Positions 1 through 12,006 of a stretch of 64,000 nt of DNA are shown here, piece by piece. The notes under the pieces are model-generated. The model ran no database searches. It had not been told where the DNA came from and was given only the letters and a program-made list of their open reading frames with translations. The stretch spans positions 6,218,858 to 6,282,857 of the forward strand of contig NC_087075.1 in assembly GCF_026151205.1 (NCBI RefSeq). Reading direction: 5' to 3'. Both the position numbers and the translations under genes were made by a program. The DNA comes from Bolinopsis microptera (Eukaryota > Ctenophora > Tentaculata > Lobata > Bolinopsidae). Each line of letters starts with the position of its first letter. Positions within the stretch are counted from its first letter, which is position 1.

Positions 1-597
1 CAGCTAGTTTCCGTCAATATAATATACCGACAACCAGTTATCGACTGAAAGCTGTGACGATGTTTAATCACACTTGTAAAAACAGCTTATCACTAAGCTC
101 CCACTTCTAAACAATTCATTTCACTGACAACTTCCACCGCACTCAATAACCAGGACAATAACCTCACCACCTTGCCCGGTTATTAAGTCAACGGTTCCAG
201 CCAGTAACAGAGCGGCCAGCCTGCAAGCCGTGCTGATACAAGGTGTCACAAAACATTTGAGGTCGGTGGGCTCGCGTGGGGTTAGGTTGACAAGCAAACA
301 CCTTTACTTAAATCAGTTTCACACGTGGTCTTACAATAACACGTGATAGGTTAGGCGTGTGCTGGGGAAAGTTCGCCATTTTTAACTTTGAAAGATATTT
401 TGACGGTCTAAATGGATATTGATGGTTGGTCGATAAGTTTGTTGGTCTACAATTGAAAAAGCACGTGTGGTATTGAAGTTCTACATGTAGGTACTGTGCA
501 GTGATTAGATTTACTCCATTTGGGTAACCCACAGTCAAATCAAGAAAAGGTTCTTACAGGTAAAGTAACATAGTAAATGTAAAATGTGTGAAAATGT
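1..597. other. Intergenic, nothing recognised
   Basis: No coding exon or known repeat is visible. The stretch has three CACGTG hexamers at 322, 340 and 462, and is otherwise ordinary AT-leaning sequence. Confidence 0.5.
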
Positions 598-2126
598 GAA
601 TGGAGGAGACGGAGGGAATGGAGGGAGAAGAAGGGAACAGAACAGAACAAAGAGGGGACGGGCAAAAGGAAACTAAATAGGAGAAATGAGGACAAAGGAG
701 GGACATAGTCAGAAAGGAATTGAGCGGGTCAAAGTGGTGAAAGGGCTCAGGGAACATAAAGGGACAGAGGGGACAGAGGGGGACAGAGGGGGACAGAGGG
801 GAACAGAGGGGAACAGAGGGAACATAGGGGAACAGAGGGAACAGAGGGAACAGAGGGGAACAGAGGGGAACAGAGGGGAACAGAGGGGAACAGAGGGGGA
901 CAGAGGGAACAGAGGGGAACAGAGGGAGCAGAGGGAACAGAGGGGGACAGAGGGGAACAGAGGGGAACAGAGGGGAACAGAGGGGAACAGAGGGGAACAG
1001 AGGGGAACAGAGGGGAACAGAGGGAACAGAGGGGAACAGAGGGGAACATAGGGGAACATAGGGGAACAGAGGGGGACAAAGGGGAACAGAGGGGACAGAT
1101 GGGGATAGCGGATGACAGAGGGGGACAGAGGGGGACGGAGGCGAACATAGACGAATATAGGGGCACAGAGGGGGACAGAGGGGGACATAGGGGAACATAG
1201 GGGAACAGAGGGGGACACAGGGGGACACAGGGGGACACAGGGGCACGGAGGGGGACACAGGCGAACAGAGGGGAACAGAGGGGAACAGAGGGGGACACAG
1301 GCGAACAGAGGGGGACACAGGGGCACAGAGGGGAACACAGGGGGACAAAGGGGCACACAGGGGAACACAGGGGAACAGAGGGGAACAGAGGGGAACAGAG
1401 GGGAACAGAGGGGAACAGAGGGGAACAGAGGGGAACAGAGGGGAACAGAGGGGAACAGAGGGGGACACAAGGGAACAGAGGGGGACACAGGGGAACAGAG
1501 GGGGACACAGGGGCACAGAGGGGAACACAGGGGGACACAGGGGCACAGAGGGGGACACAGGGGCACAGAGGGGGACGGAGGGGGACACAGGGGAACAGAG
1601 GGGGACACAGGGGCACAGAGGGGAGCAGAGGGCAACACAGGGGGACACAGGCGAACAAAGGGGCACAGAGGGGGACACAGGGGCACAGAGGGGGACGGAG
1701 GGGGACACAGGGGGGCAGAGGGGAACAGAGGGGGACACAGGGGGACACATGGGAACAGAGGGGAACAGAGGGGAACAGAGGGGAACAGAGGGGAACAGAG
1801 GGGAACAGAGGGGAACAGAGGGGAACAGAGGGTAACAGAGGGGAACAGAGGGGAACAGAGGGAACAGAGGGGAACAGAGGGGAACAGAGGGGAACAGAGG
1901 GGAACAGAGGGGAACAGAGGGGAACAGAGGGGAACAGAGGGGGACAAAGGGAACAGAGGGGAACAGAGGGGGACACAGGGGGACACAGGCGAACAGAGGG
2001 GGACAGAGGGGGACACAGGGGAACAGAGGGGAACAGAGGGGAACAGAGGGGAACAGAGGGGAACAGAGGGGAATAGAGGGAACAGAGGGAACAGAGGGGA
2101 ACAGAGGGGGACACAGGCGAACAGAG
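598..2126. repeat. G-rich 10-bp minisatellite (GGGGAACAGA-type)
   Basis: About 1.5 kb of a degenerate decamer close to GGGGAACAGA, with variants GGGGACACAG and GGGAACAGAG. The plus strand is almost pure purine plus occasional C. Runs of four G recur every 10 bases, so the strand meets the usual G-quadruplex pattern (G3+ tracts with loops of up to 7) throughout. Long open frames on both strands (such as 554-2137 minus) exist only because the repeat lacks stop codons, and they encode nothing but low-complexity Pro/Ser/Leu/Cys or Gly/Glu/Arg strings. Confidence 0.95.
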
Positions 2127-2730
2127 GGATCACGCAATACGTTTTAATTGTAAAAGTTAGTTTTTATCAATTTACCCTCACTCATGCAGACCTTATGACC
2201 GCTTGACTATTATTAAATCATTACGTAGAAACATGTCAACTATTAGGACTTCTATCATGAAAATATCACTTAAAATTCAGCAACAATCCAAACAGCAGAG
2301 CGCCACACCCTGAGAATTGTAATATGTAACAATCTAACTATCCATAAACTAATCCTCTTCTTAATTGGCTACTTGATACTCTATAAGGTGTATCCAATAT
2401 ATCCCTCAAGTTTACCAAGGGTAATCGAACTGGCAACAAGCACACACAAAGAATTAATTTGTTTCTCAAAACAGTCGAGCTAGGCCTCTTAACATATGGT
2501 CACCTTGCTTGTTCCCCCACCCTAAAGTGTATCTCACCATGCTGACTCAAATGATAACTTTACGGAGGTATTTTTTTCGAATGTAGCAGTCTGATTGTGT
2601 TTCTTGATTGGCAAGGATGGGTCATGTGATCGGATTACTTTCACCTAATTTGTCACACCTATATCTGATTAGCAAGTTACGACCTTCACATTCTCTCAAA
2701 TCAAAACAATTAACTTGTAAACATGCGTGT
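2127..2730. other. Intergenic, nothing recognised
   Basis: Unique-looking AT-rich sequence between the G-rich array and the promoter side of the forkhead gene. No exon with convincing splice sites was found. Confidence 0.45.
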
Positions 2731-2848
2731 CACGTGATTGAGGCGGTGCTTCATATCGTAAAAATAAAGCAAGTTCTCATGATCGCAACGCGCCCTCCCC
2801 CACGTGACCTTGTGTTTTCGTCACGTGGGCTACTTTAATAAACACGTG
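2731..2848. promoter_or_regulatory. Cluster of four CACGTG E-boxes upstream of the Fox gene
   Basis: CACGTG occurs at 2731, 2801, 2822 and 2843, four perfect palindromes in 118 bases, and about 180-300 bp before the proposed Fox start codon. CACGTG is the classical site of bHLH-Zip factors (MYC/MAX/USF/MITF type). A regulatory role here is inferred from density and position only. A similar cluster lies before the first glutaredoxin-like gene at 47096-47176. Confidence 0.4.
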
Positions 2849-2969
2849 CCTCGTAACGCGTTCATCAGTACCACTTCTTTCAAATTATCGAGCATCACTT
2901 ATATCCGTCACATCTTTTTGATTCGCAAATCTCGGCAGCGAGTTTTTCTAGTTTGATACTTTGCAACTG

Positions 2970-3024
2970 TCACCACCACTTGTCGTCACCACTTGTCGTC
3001 ACCACTTGTCGTCACCACACTTGA
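2970..3024 (+). repeat. Short 15-bp direct repeat in the Fox 5' leader
   Basis: Three to four copies of a unit close to CACCACTTGTCGTCA lie directly before the proposed Fox ATG at 3026. They are probably part of the 5' untranslated region. Confidence 0.55.
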
Positions 3025-3025
3025 A

Positions 3026-5025
3026 ATGTTGCCGTCAGCTCTGATCCACCGGGCAGCGGGATATCCTAATCTAGCAGGATATCTCCCGGCCTCCTATTAT
3101 CCCTTCCTTTATTCACAGGTCGGTCTGCTTGTTGGAGCACTTAGTTTGTTATGCTGTGGTCAACTATATAATCAGCACTGCATTTGCTTATAAGATGCTT
3201 TGTGATAGAGCTAATATCGGTGCAACTGTATTTCAGACTTGCACTCTATATTATTATTTACTCTAACTCTATGTGTGTTCTAATAATGTAACCTTGTCCA
3301 GGAGGAGCAGCTGGCCCTATCACTTTACACTCGGAGACTAGAACGGGAACAACCCACCAAACCCCCATACTCCTACATAGCTCTTATTGCCATGGCGATA
3401 CAATCTTCTGCGGAGAAGAAACTCACCCTTGCAGGGATATACCAGTACATCATGGATAGGTTCCCATTTTACAGGCAGAATAAACAGGTAAGGAAGTGTA
3501 ACTGCGTGCCTCGATATTGTTCTTGAATTTACTTTTGAACATTTTCAGTCTAAATAAAGCTTTTTTAGACAGCTTACTTTTAATGTAAAGCTACTAGGAC
3601 CTCTCGCTACAATTCCAATATTTAAACATCTCGTTCCTCCAGGGTTGGCAGAATAGCATCCGACACAACCTGTCCCTGAACGACTGTTTTGTGAAGGTAC
3701 CACGTGATAAGAACGATCCTGGTAAAGGTAACTACTGGGCTCTGGACTCTGCCTGTGTGGACTTGTTCGAGAACGGGAACTTCAGGAGACGGAGGAGACG
3801 TGTTAAAGGTGAGAACCTTACATTTTACATTATTTGTCATTAGTAGTGAGTACGATGCCGCGTGAATGATTTATCGTCACGGTTTTAGAATTTGCTTAGT
3901 TAATTATGATTTTTTTAAAATAGCAGTGGTCAGTTGATGATTTTGGTTATGCAACATTTACCAGTTATCTTAAGAAATATTGTTTGAACATGTTTTATGT
4001 TTTATAGAGTTATTTAACGGGAGACACAGTTCGGTAGTGTTCTTCTTGGTAATTCCATGTTTAATTCCAGTATAATTCCAGTTTAATTTCACAGTACCAA
4101 TTACTCAAGACTAACCTAGCATAATTTACCAGGACCTAAATGTTCAAGTGGAGACGAGGTAGACGTTGTTGGAGACAACAACTCCACAGGGAGCCCTGAA
4201 CCGGATCAGGGCGGTACCTTCACCCCCACCTCCACCAAATCCCCCTGTCCTAGATCCCTCCTGAAACTCTCCGACCTGACTCCCAAACAGTCCGGTTACA
4301 GGCTCTCCTCTAACGGCTTCAGATCAGGAGGGACCAGTGAACCTGTTTCAGTCCTCCTCAACTCCTCCTCCTATCCCACCTCAGAACTACTACACACCAA
4401 AGCAGAGCAACGAAACAACGCAGCAAACAACAGGCACTTCCCAACTAGAACAAGTGTTCTGGACAACTCTTATGTTCCGGGCCCGTATACTGTGACCATG
4501 GCGACCAGCTGCAGGTCCCCGGAAATGGGGAGCAAGCCGTTAACTCCTCCAGTCACTCCCATGTCAACCGGGTCTCCTGTTACCATGGCAACCAGCTCGC
4601 CTGTAACACCCCTTACCGGGACTCAACGAGATAAACTGTTCCATACCCCGACTCCCAAATCGTTCAGTATTGCGGACCTGTTGGCCCCTGAAAGCCGGCC
4701 CAGGATCTCGGGGGACTCCAAACCAACTCTCCAACTACAGACCTCTCCAAAGCAAGCCTCTCCCGGGGTAGCTGAGGAGGAGATGAGAAGACCAACTCCA
4801 GAGATCTCCACTAATCGTTTGATAAAAAGTCCGGTCCCAGTGCCGTGTCAAGACAACCCTGTCAGAACAGCAACTCCGACCGACCAGATGAAATTAGAAC
4901 ATCTCCACCGGTCAGCGGGAGGAAAACACCAGAGACAAGCTTTGGACATGCAGTACGAGCAGACCAACAGAAACATCAACTATCTGAGGTCCTTTCTTCT
5001 CGCTCAAAGGTTGAATACTTTGTAG
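3026..5025 (+). CDS. FoxL1: Forkhead transcription factor, FoxL1-like
   Basis: Nuclear DNA-binding transcription factor. I read four exons, 3026-3118, 3302-3487, 3643-3808 and 4133-5025, all with GT-AG borders and matching phases, giving about 445 residues. The winged-helix forkhead domain spans roughly residues 51-148. It starts with [15 protein letters not shown], holds the recognition helix [18 protein letters not shown] and ends in an Arg-rich wing after FENGNFRRR. The NDCFVKVPR and ...D.FENGN.RRR signatures fit FoxL1 better than FoxC or FoxD, but the subfamily is inferred without a tree. An eh1-type Groucho-binding motif, FSIADLL, lies near residue 326, which suggests repressor activity. 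The rest is Ser/Thr/Pro-rich and probably disordered. The start is the ATG at 3026, because its reading frame runs in phase into the exon at 3302. Its first donor (CAG|GTCGGT) is slightly unusual. The gene may respond to the CACGTG cluster upstream. Confidence 0.88.
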
Positions 5026-6105
5026 ATAAACTGTCCCCCATCAAAGAATTCCGTCCAGTCTTTTTAGAATTATTTTAGGTTGATAGATAATAATCATAAT
5101 TGCTTAATTGTTAATTTATTGTTTCCATAATGTGTAAATTATTTGAAATTTCCATACGTTATCAAAATTATTTATTTTAAATTTAAGTTATTTTCATCCT
5201 GTCTGTAGTGGGCAGAATCAAATGCATGGTAAGAACGTTTTGTAAAAATTTCATCTAATTTGAATTCTAAACGGTAATTTTCGTTACCCTAGAAATATTA
5301 CATATTCTGATCGACTAAAGTTCAGTTTTTCAATCAGATTTTGTCTCTTATAAAGCTTCATTAATTTTCATTATGATTTAAACATTTTTTAGTGAGAAGG
5401 CCTTATAATCTATTCTAGAACTTAAACAACAATAGAAATAAAGTCTCTAGAACTTTCTTGAAAAATCCCAACCTTTAGTATTACAACTATACTGATAAGT
5501 ATATATATTGATGTTTTCTGATATCATTGTTTACCGCCGATAGATACAAAACATTTTGTTCATAAGCATCTCTATAAGTCACTCTACATCGATAGTTGTT
5601 AAATTTAAACAGAGATATAGCCCACAGTGAGAAAACTAAAGAGAACTTTTAACTCTCAACTCTGTTTTTTATAAGTACTTTCACTTAGAATAAAAGAAAT
5701 GTGAGCATGCGAGAGGGGATAAAGAGAATGTAGCTGCGGTTTTACTTTAGATAATAGAATAATAGAAAGTATAAAAACACAGCCCGGCTAGTAACAGTCC
5801 GGCTAGTAACGCTTCAATCACGGTATTGATAGAGATTATATCAATCTTTTTAAAACTTTATAAGATTTAGTTGTTTGTAATAATTTATTTGATATTAAGC
5901 CGTATCAAAATGGACAAGTTGTGTCTTCTTTCTTTATAATATATCATCAATATATATATTATTCTCGTCAACGAAACGTACCGTTTAATTAAATATGATA
6001 TGACGGTAAAAACCTACAAAATTAACGAGCGCCCTTAAAGCAGTTAAATCAGTGAGCTATTATACTGATTATTTAGAAAACCCAGTTGGTAATGAACCCT
6101 GAAGC
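5026..6105. other. 3' flank of the Fox gene, AT-rich
   Basis: No exon recognised. An AATAAA polyadenylation signal candidate lies at 5437-5442. The remainder is AT-rich and unassigned up to the start of the 21-bp array. Confidence 0.45.
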
Positions 6106-8628
6106 AATGGTCCTAGCAGTGCAGCGAACTGTCCTAGCAGTGCAGTGAACTGTCCTAGCAGTGCAGCGAACTGTCCTAGCAGTGCAGCGAACTGTCCTAG
6201 CAGTACAGTGAACTGTCCTAGCAGTGCAGTGAACTGTCCTAGCAGTGCAGTGAACTGTCCTAGCAGTGCAGTGAACTGTCCTAGCAGTGCAGTGAACTGT
6301 CCTAGCAGTGCAATGAACTGCCCTAACAATGCAGTGAAATGACCTAGCAGTGCAGTGAACTGTCCTAGCAGTGCAGTGAACTGTCCTAGCAGTGCAGTGA
6401 ACTGTCCTAGCAGTGCAGTGAACTGCCCTAACAATGCAGTGAACTGTCCTAGCAGTGCAACGAACTGTCCTAGCAGTGCAGTGAACTGTCCTAGCAGTGC
6501 AGTAAACTGTCCTAGCAGTGCAGTGAACTGTCCTAGCAGTGCAGTGAACTGTCCTAGCAGTGCAGTGAACTGCCCTAACAATGCAGTGAACTGTCCTAGC
6601 AGTGCAACGAACTGTCCTAGCAGTGCAATGAACTGCTCTAGCAGTGCAGTGAACTGTCCTAGCAGTGCAGTGAACTGTCCTAGCAGTGCAGTGAACTGTC
6701 CTAGCAGTGCAGTGAACTGTCCTAGCAGTGCAGGGAACTGTCCTAGCAGTGCAGCGAACTGTCCTAGCAGTGCAGTGAACTGTCCTAGCAGTGCAGTGAA
6801 CTGTCCTAGCAGGGCAGTGAACTGTCCTAGCAATGCAGTGAACTGCCCTAGCAGTGCAGTGAACTGTCCTAGCAGTGCAGTGAACTGTCCTAGCAGTGCA
6901 GGGAACTGTCCTAGCAGTGCAGTGAACTGTCCTAGCAGTGCAGTGAACTGCCCTAGCAGTGCAGTGAACTGTCCTAGCAGTGCAGTGAACTGTCCTAGCA
7001 GTGCAGGGAACTGTCCTAGCAGTGCAGTGAACTGCCCTAACAATGCAGTGAAATGACCTAGCAGTGCAGTGAACTGTCCTAGCAGTGCAGTGAACTGTCC
7101 TAGCAGTGCAATGAACTGTCCTAGCAGTGCAGTGAACTGTCCTAGCAGTGCAGTGAACTGTCCTAGCAGTGCAGTGAACTGTCCTAGCAGTGCAGTGAAC
7201 TGTCCTATCAGTGCAGTGAACTGCCCTAGCAGTGCAGTGAAATGACCTAGCAGTGCAGTGAACTGTCCTAGCAGTGCAGTGAACTGTCCTAGCAGTGCAG
7301 TGAACTGCCCTAACAATGCAGTGAACTGTCCTAGCAGTGCAGTGAACTGCCCTAGCAGTGCAGTGAACTGTCCTAGCAGTGCAGTGAACTGTCCTAGCAG
7401 TGCAGTGAACTGTCCTAGCAGTGCAGTGAACTGTCCTAGCAGTGCAGTGAACTGTCCTAGCAGTGCGGTGAATTGTCCTAGCAGTGCAGTGAACTGTCCT
7501 AGCAGTGCAGTGAACTGCCCTAGCAGTGCAGTGAACTGTCCTAGCAGTGCAGTGAACTGTCCTAGCAGTGCAGTGAACTGTCCTAGCAGTGCAGCGAACT
7601 GTGCTAGCAGTGCAGCGAACTGTCCTAGCAGTGCAGGGAACTGTCCTAGCAGTGCAGTGAACTGTCCTAGCAGTGCAGTGAACTGCCCTAGCAGTGCAGT
7701 GAACTGTCCTAGCAGTGCAATGAACTGTCCTAGCAGTGCAACGAACTGTCCTAGCAGTGCAGTGAACTGTCCTAGCAGTGCAGTACACTGTCCTAGCAGT
7801 GCAGTGAACTGTCCTAGCAGTGCAGTGAAATGACCTAGCAGTGCAGTGAACTGTCCTAGCAGTGCAGTGAACTGTCCTAGCAGTGCAACGAACTGTCCTA
7901 GCAGTGCAGTGAACTGTCCTAGCAGTGCAGTGAACTGTCCTAGCAGTGCAGTACACTGTCCTAGCAGTGCAGTGAACTGTCCTAGCAATGCAGGGAACTG
8001 TCCTAGCAGTGCAGTGAACTGTCCTAGCAGTGCAGTGAACTGTCCTAGCAGTGCAGTGAACTGTCCTAGCAGTGTAGGGAACTGTCCTAGCAGTGCAGTA
8101 CACTGTCCTAGCAGTGCAGTGAACTGCCGTAGCAGTGCAGTGAACTGTCCTAGCAGTGCAGTGAACTGTCCTAGCAGTGCAGTGAACTGTCCTAGCAGTG
8201 CGGTGAATTGTCCTAGCAGTGCAGTGAACTGTCCTAGCAGTGCAGTGAACTGCCCTAACAGTGCAGTGAACTGTCCTAGCAGTGCAGTGAACTGTCCTAG
8301 CAGTGCAGCGAACTGTGCTAGCAGTGCAGCGAACTGTCCTAGCAGTGCAGTGAACTGTCCTAGCAGTGCAGTGAACTGTCCTAGCAGTGCAGTGAACTGT
8401 CCTAGCAGTGCAGTGAACTGTCCTAGCAGTGCAGTGAACTGTCCTAGCAGTGCAGTGAACTGTCCTAACAGTGCAGTGAACTATCCTAGTAGTGCGGTGA
8501 ACTGTCCTAGTAGTGCGGTGAACTGTCCTAGCAGTGCAGGGAACTGTCCTAACAGTGCAGTGAACTATCCTAGTAGTGCGGTGAACTGTCCTAGTAGTGC
8601 GGTGAACTGCCCTAGCAGTGCAGTGAAC
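6106..8628. repeat. 21-bp minisatellite, about 120 copies
   Basis: Head-to-tail copies of a 21-bp unit close to TCCTAGCAGTGCAGTGAACT(G), with point variants such as AACAATG and GCAGGGA. Because 21 is a multiple of three and most frames lack stops, long open frames appear on both strands (639 and 939 residues on minus, several on plus). They encode seven-residue repeats such as ALLGQFT or NCPSSAV. There is no evidence of a start region or a conserved domain, so I treat the whole tract as non-coding satellite. Confidence 0.95.
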
Positions 8629-8918
8629 TTCGGCTTCTTGTAAGGCTCTTCCTTGAAAGTGCTGGTTTACATTGTAATGCAGGTAATGCCGAACAGAGGC
8701 ACATATTAGGTGCGATGGGTGCGGGATCGCACAATTTACCGTTTTCCGCACATTTCCGCATAATTTATTGTTTTCCGCACATTTCCGAACATTTTGTAAT
8801 TTTCTGCATATTTCCGCATAATCTAGCATTTTCCGCGTAATTTCGCATAATTTTGAAATTTTCGCGTTAAGATTTGCAAGTTTAAAAACCAAAATATTTT
8901 AAAAGTCGGGCTCTTTTA

Positions 8919-9180
8919 GGACCGTGACTCAGGCCCTTTCAGGACCCTGACCCAGGCCCTTTCGGGACCCTGACCCAGGCCCTTTCGGGACCCTGACCCA
9001 GGCCCTTTCGGGACCGTGACCCGCCAGGCCCTTTTGGAACTCATGCCTAGGCCACGTGACCCGGTTACCACGTGACCCAGGCCTTTATGGGACCGTGACC
9101 CAGGCCCTTTCGGGACCGTTACCCAGGCCCTTTCGGGACCGTGACCCAGGCCCTTTCGGGACCGTGACCCAGGCCGTTAT
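8919..9180. repeat. 23-bp minisatellite inside the inverted-repeat element
   Basis: About eleven copies of a 23-bp unit close to GGGACCGTGACCCAGGCCC followed by TTTC. Two CACGTG boxes (9053, 9069) occur in diverged copies. Confidence 0.9.
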
Positions 9181-9510
9181 GGAACCCTCGTCGTTACCGT
9201 ACTTCGATTATAGTGTATCAGTTATCATTCGTAACTTCACCACATCATCTGCTTACTCTATATCACATCACAACGTCATGGACCGTTTCCTAAAGAAACG
9301 AACAGCTACACACAGTGACCGGCTGCACGACGGCCAGGCCCCCTCATTATTCGGGGTCCCACGGAGATCATATCATGACACCAATTAGTGACGTATGATT
9401 AGTGATGTGATCCATCAGTAGCATTTAATTGACCTAGAAATGGGCTAGATACAAAGTAGAGTTCACATGTCGACTCTGTTCACATAATATTATTAGTTAA
9501 ATTGTGTTAA

Positions 9511-10279
9511 TACTTTACCATACTACACGTAATAAAACAAATAAACCCTGTTTACAATGAGATAACATCACATGATCGAATCACGTGTTTTGATAACAAA
9601 GCTAGAGACTAAGGGGTATGGAGCACACTGCTTTTCATGTGTTTTATAGACTGACCATTAGTTCTTTTACACAGATTGTACTACTCGTCTTAACTATAAT
9701 TATAAAGATTATCTTTTGTGGGGACCGAGGGCTCGTCGTCCGAGTATAAAGCTGACACTCCTGATCACTACGTTCATAGAAATATTTCCTTTACCCTCAT
9801 GAGATGTTGTCTGTATATATTGTCTTAACAATTGATCAATGTTCTCATTGTTCCAAATCTCATGATTCAATTTCACTTAACAAATTAACTCCTAACTAAC
9901 CTTATGCCTAACTTACCTTATGCCTAACACGCATTACACATTATTTTATTTCCTTATCTTTGCCTTTGTTGATTGTTCATCTTCTCGCACAATTCCTTAA
10001 GTCGGTGAGTCATCGTCATGTGAATGTTTGCATAATGATCATTATGATCATTATGAGCCTAACATATTTTTTCCGGTTTACTTGCTACACGTTGCGATCA
10101 AAAGGGTGTGTCAACGATTTACTTTACTGAAGCCCGTACCTTTTAGTAGTACCTACCTCTCGATATACGATTTTGGAATCGAAGCTTCCCCCTTGTAATG
10201 CGACCACTTATGTGATATACGAGTCAAGCGGTCAGATCTTAAAGATCATGTTTACTTCTTAATGCAATGCCATGATGTA
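9511..10279. other. Central part of the inverted-repeat element, nothing recognised
   Basis: AT-rich sequence between the internal inverted repeats. I see no frame of interest or known motif. Confidence 0.4.
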
Positions 10280-10800
10280 CAGAGTTTTTTTTTTTTTTTT
10301 TTTTAATTTTTATTTTTTTATTAATATGCAACCTACTAAAACCAATGGAGCCCTCCTCGGGGTCATTCCTCTCGCATTTGCGAAAGTCGTCCCAAAGGTG
10401 TAAAAGGAGGTCAGGATTTGTACTCGCCAAGCTCTTACATCGCTAATTGTTGACCATCGGCCTCCACTGGAGGTAAGTTTCTTTAGAGTGGAGGCCAACC
10501 GTCAGCTTGGGATGCAGGGCCAAGCGGGAAACAACGTCAAGGCCCCTTTCTACTTAGGCCATGTTGGTTTTGGCAGATACTGTGGTAATAAAATATAAAG
10601 TGAATGAGTGAAATGAAGTGAGTGAAAAGGGTGTAAGAGAGGAGGCTGGAGGAGCTTGTAAGAAATTTAGGAAAGGAAGGAAGCAGGGCATGTACTACAA
10701 AAAGACAGCTACTAGTAGTACTGCAAGATTGTAACAATAACTGATAAAAATTAAATAACTTAGACAGCAATAAAAATGGAGTGGACATATTACCCTAATC
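10280..10800 (-). mobile_element. Probable poly(A)-ended retroposon fragment
   Basis: A poly(T) run at 10287-10304, followed by T/A-rich sequence, reads on the minus strand as a poly(A) tail. The minus strand upstream of it carries short overlapping open frames (10239-10430, 10310-10498) ending just before the tail. This suggests the 3' end of a LINE or processed sequence inserted in the centre of the surrounding element. The family is not identified. Confidence 0.35.
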
Positions 10801-11441
10801 GGCCAAGATCGACACAATAAGAACTTCTGTGACCATATATTATGTGAACAGAGTTGACATGTGAACTCTACCCTGTATCTAGCCCATTTCTAGGTCAGTT
10901 AAATTCTACTGATGGATCACATCACTAATTATACGTCACTAATTGGTGATATGATCTGATCTACGTGGGACCCCTAATAATAAGGGGGCCTGGTCGTCGG
11001 CCTCTCCAGTGACCCATCATCAAGCTCACCACACAAGAAACAGAAGATACCTGCATGGGATCTGATCGACTCTATCAAGAGGCGACTTCAAATAACTGTC
11101 TCCTGATCTCTACCAGATCAAGTCACTGTTCTCAGATAACTGAATCTCAATATTAGGTTCAATCATGGTCTTAGTAAAGAACTACACCTTCAGTAACACA
11201 TAAACAGACCTATTTTTGATAAGAGCGGCGGTTATACGTTTAGAATTTCCACAGTCCTTGAGAAAATGCAAAGGAAAACCGCACAATTCCCACACAAATT
11301 TCGAAAAAATCGCCGCACATTTGCCACATAATTGGTAAAAATTTACCGCACCTTACCGCACATTTAACCTTTGGCTTTATAGTCGGGTGTGGTACCGCAT
11401 AATTTCGATTTTTTTTTACCGCACCTAATATGTGCCTCTGT

Positions 11442-11828
11442 CAGAAGAGGGATACCAGTCTTGGTACTTAAGTCATCTAGGTAGCTCTCGAACTCCTCTA
11501 GAAACATACATTCCGTGTATCTAGCTTTCTTTGTATAAGGAGGCATGTATATGTTCACAAGGCGAATCGAATCTGTCTCAGTCTCAGATTGGAGCAATGC
11601 TTCCATAACCTGGAACGTTTTGTACTTAGTTACCTTTTCGTTAACTTTTAAGGTTATTTCTGGTCTGTAAAGGAAAGCAATACCTCCTCCACCTCTGCGT
11701 TTTCTAGGATTTGATAGTATCTCCCAGCCATAACTCTTGATCTCTTGAATCTTTACACTATCTGCCTCCTTAAGAAACGTTTCCTGGACAAAGCAAACAT
11801 CACATTTCTGATCATTGAGGTGCTCCAT
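11442..11828 (-). pseudogene. LINE endonuclease (APE-type) fragment
   Basis: A minus-strand open frame of about 130 residues matches the N-terminal part of apurinic-like endonucleases of non-LTR retrotransposons. It has CDVCFVQETF near its start, a Gly-rich RRGGGGIAFLYRP block, and VNIYMPPYTKKARYTE followed by EEFESYLDDL. It lacks the first strand of the domain and stops abruptly at GIPLL, exactly where the 22-bp terminal repeat of the neighbouring element begins. The catalytic GDFN and SDH motifs and the reverse transcriptase are missing. It is a dead fragment, apparently cut by an insertion or rearrangement. Confidence 0.75.
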
Positions 11829-11997
11829 ATATCTGTTAATTTATATTACATATTCTGATATTAAACGGGTAGCTGATTTTGATAAATAACATCGTGATCC
11901 GACGTGATCAATTCTTCAATTATTTTAATCGAAGTACAACGGCTGCACCCCTGATACTTTAACTTAATAAGAGACGTATATATGTAGGGGGCACATA
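11829..11997. other. Short unassigned spacer
   Basis: Unique sequence between the LINE fragment and the target duplication of the foldback element. Confidence 0.4.
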
Positions 11998-12006
11998 CTT
12001 ATTACT
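11998..12006. repeat. Target-site duplication, left copy (9 bp)
   Basis: CTTATTACT at 11998-12006 recurs at 13123-13131, directly flanking the foldback element. Confidence 0.7.

Larger units (their letters stand above)
8693..11441. mobile_element. DNA-transposon-like element with terminal and internal inverted repeats
   Basis: The outermost 22 bases are a perfect inverted repeat: ACAGAGGCACATATTAGG... at 8693-8714 and its reverse complement at 11420-11441. The CAGAGG-type end resembles hAT family termini. Inside, about 200 bp near 9310-9510 are repeated in inverted orientation near 10835-11040 at roughly 85-90 percent identity by eye. CCGCACATTT motifs are scattered in both subterminal regions. 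No transposase frame is visible and no clear 8-bp target duplication was found, so this is a non-autonomous or old copy. It abuts a LINE endonuclease fragment on its right. Confidence 0.6.

Noticed and set aside
554..2137. Long minus-strand frames (up to 527 codons) rich in Pro/Ser/Leu/Cys
   Set aside because: They follow the 10-bp minisatellite exactly, are open in all three frames, and show no domain outside the repeat.
2993..3025. Earlier ATG for the Fox gene
   Set aside because: It is in the same frame but inside the 15-bp repeat of the leader; ATG 3026 is the simpler start. The earlier one cannot be fully excluded.
6073..8892. 939- and 639-codon minus-strand frames and several plus-strand frames of 7-residue repeats
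   Set aside because: They arise from a 21-bp unit without stops; several frames on both strands are open at once, and flanking residues come from transposon and AT-rich sequence.
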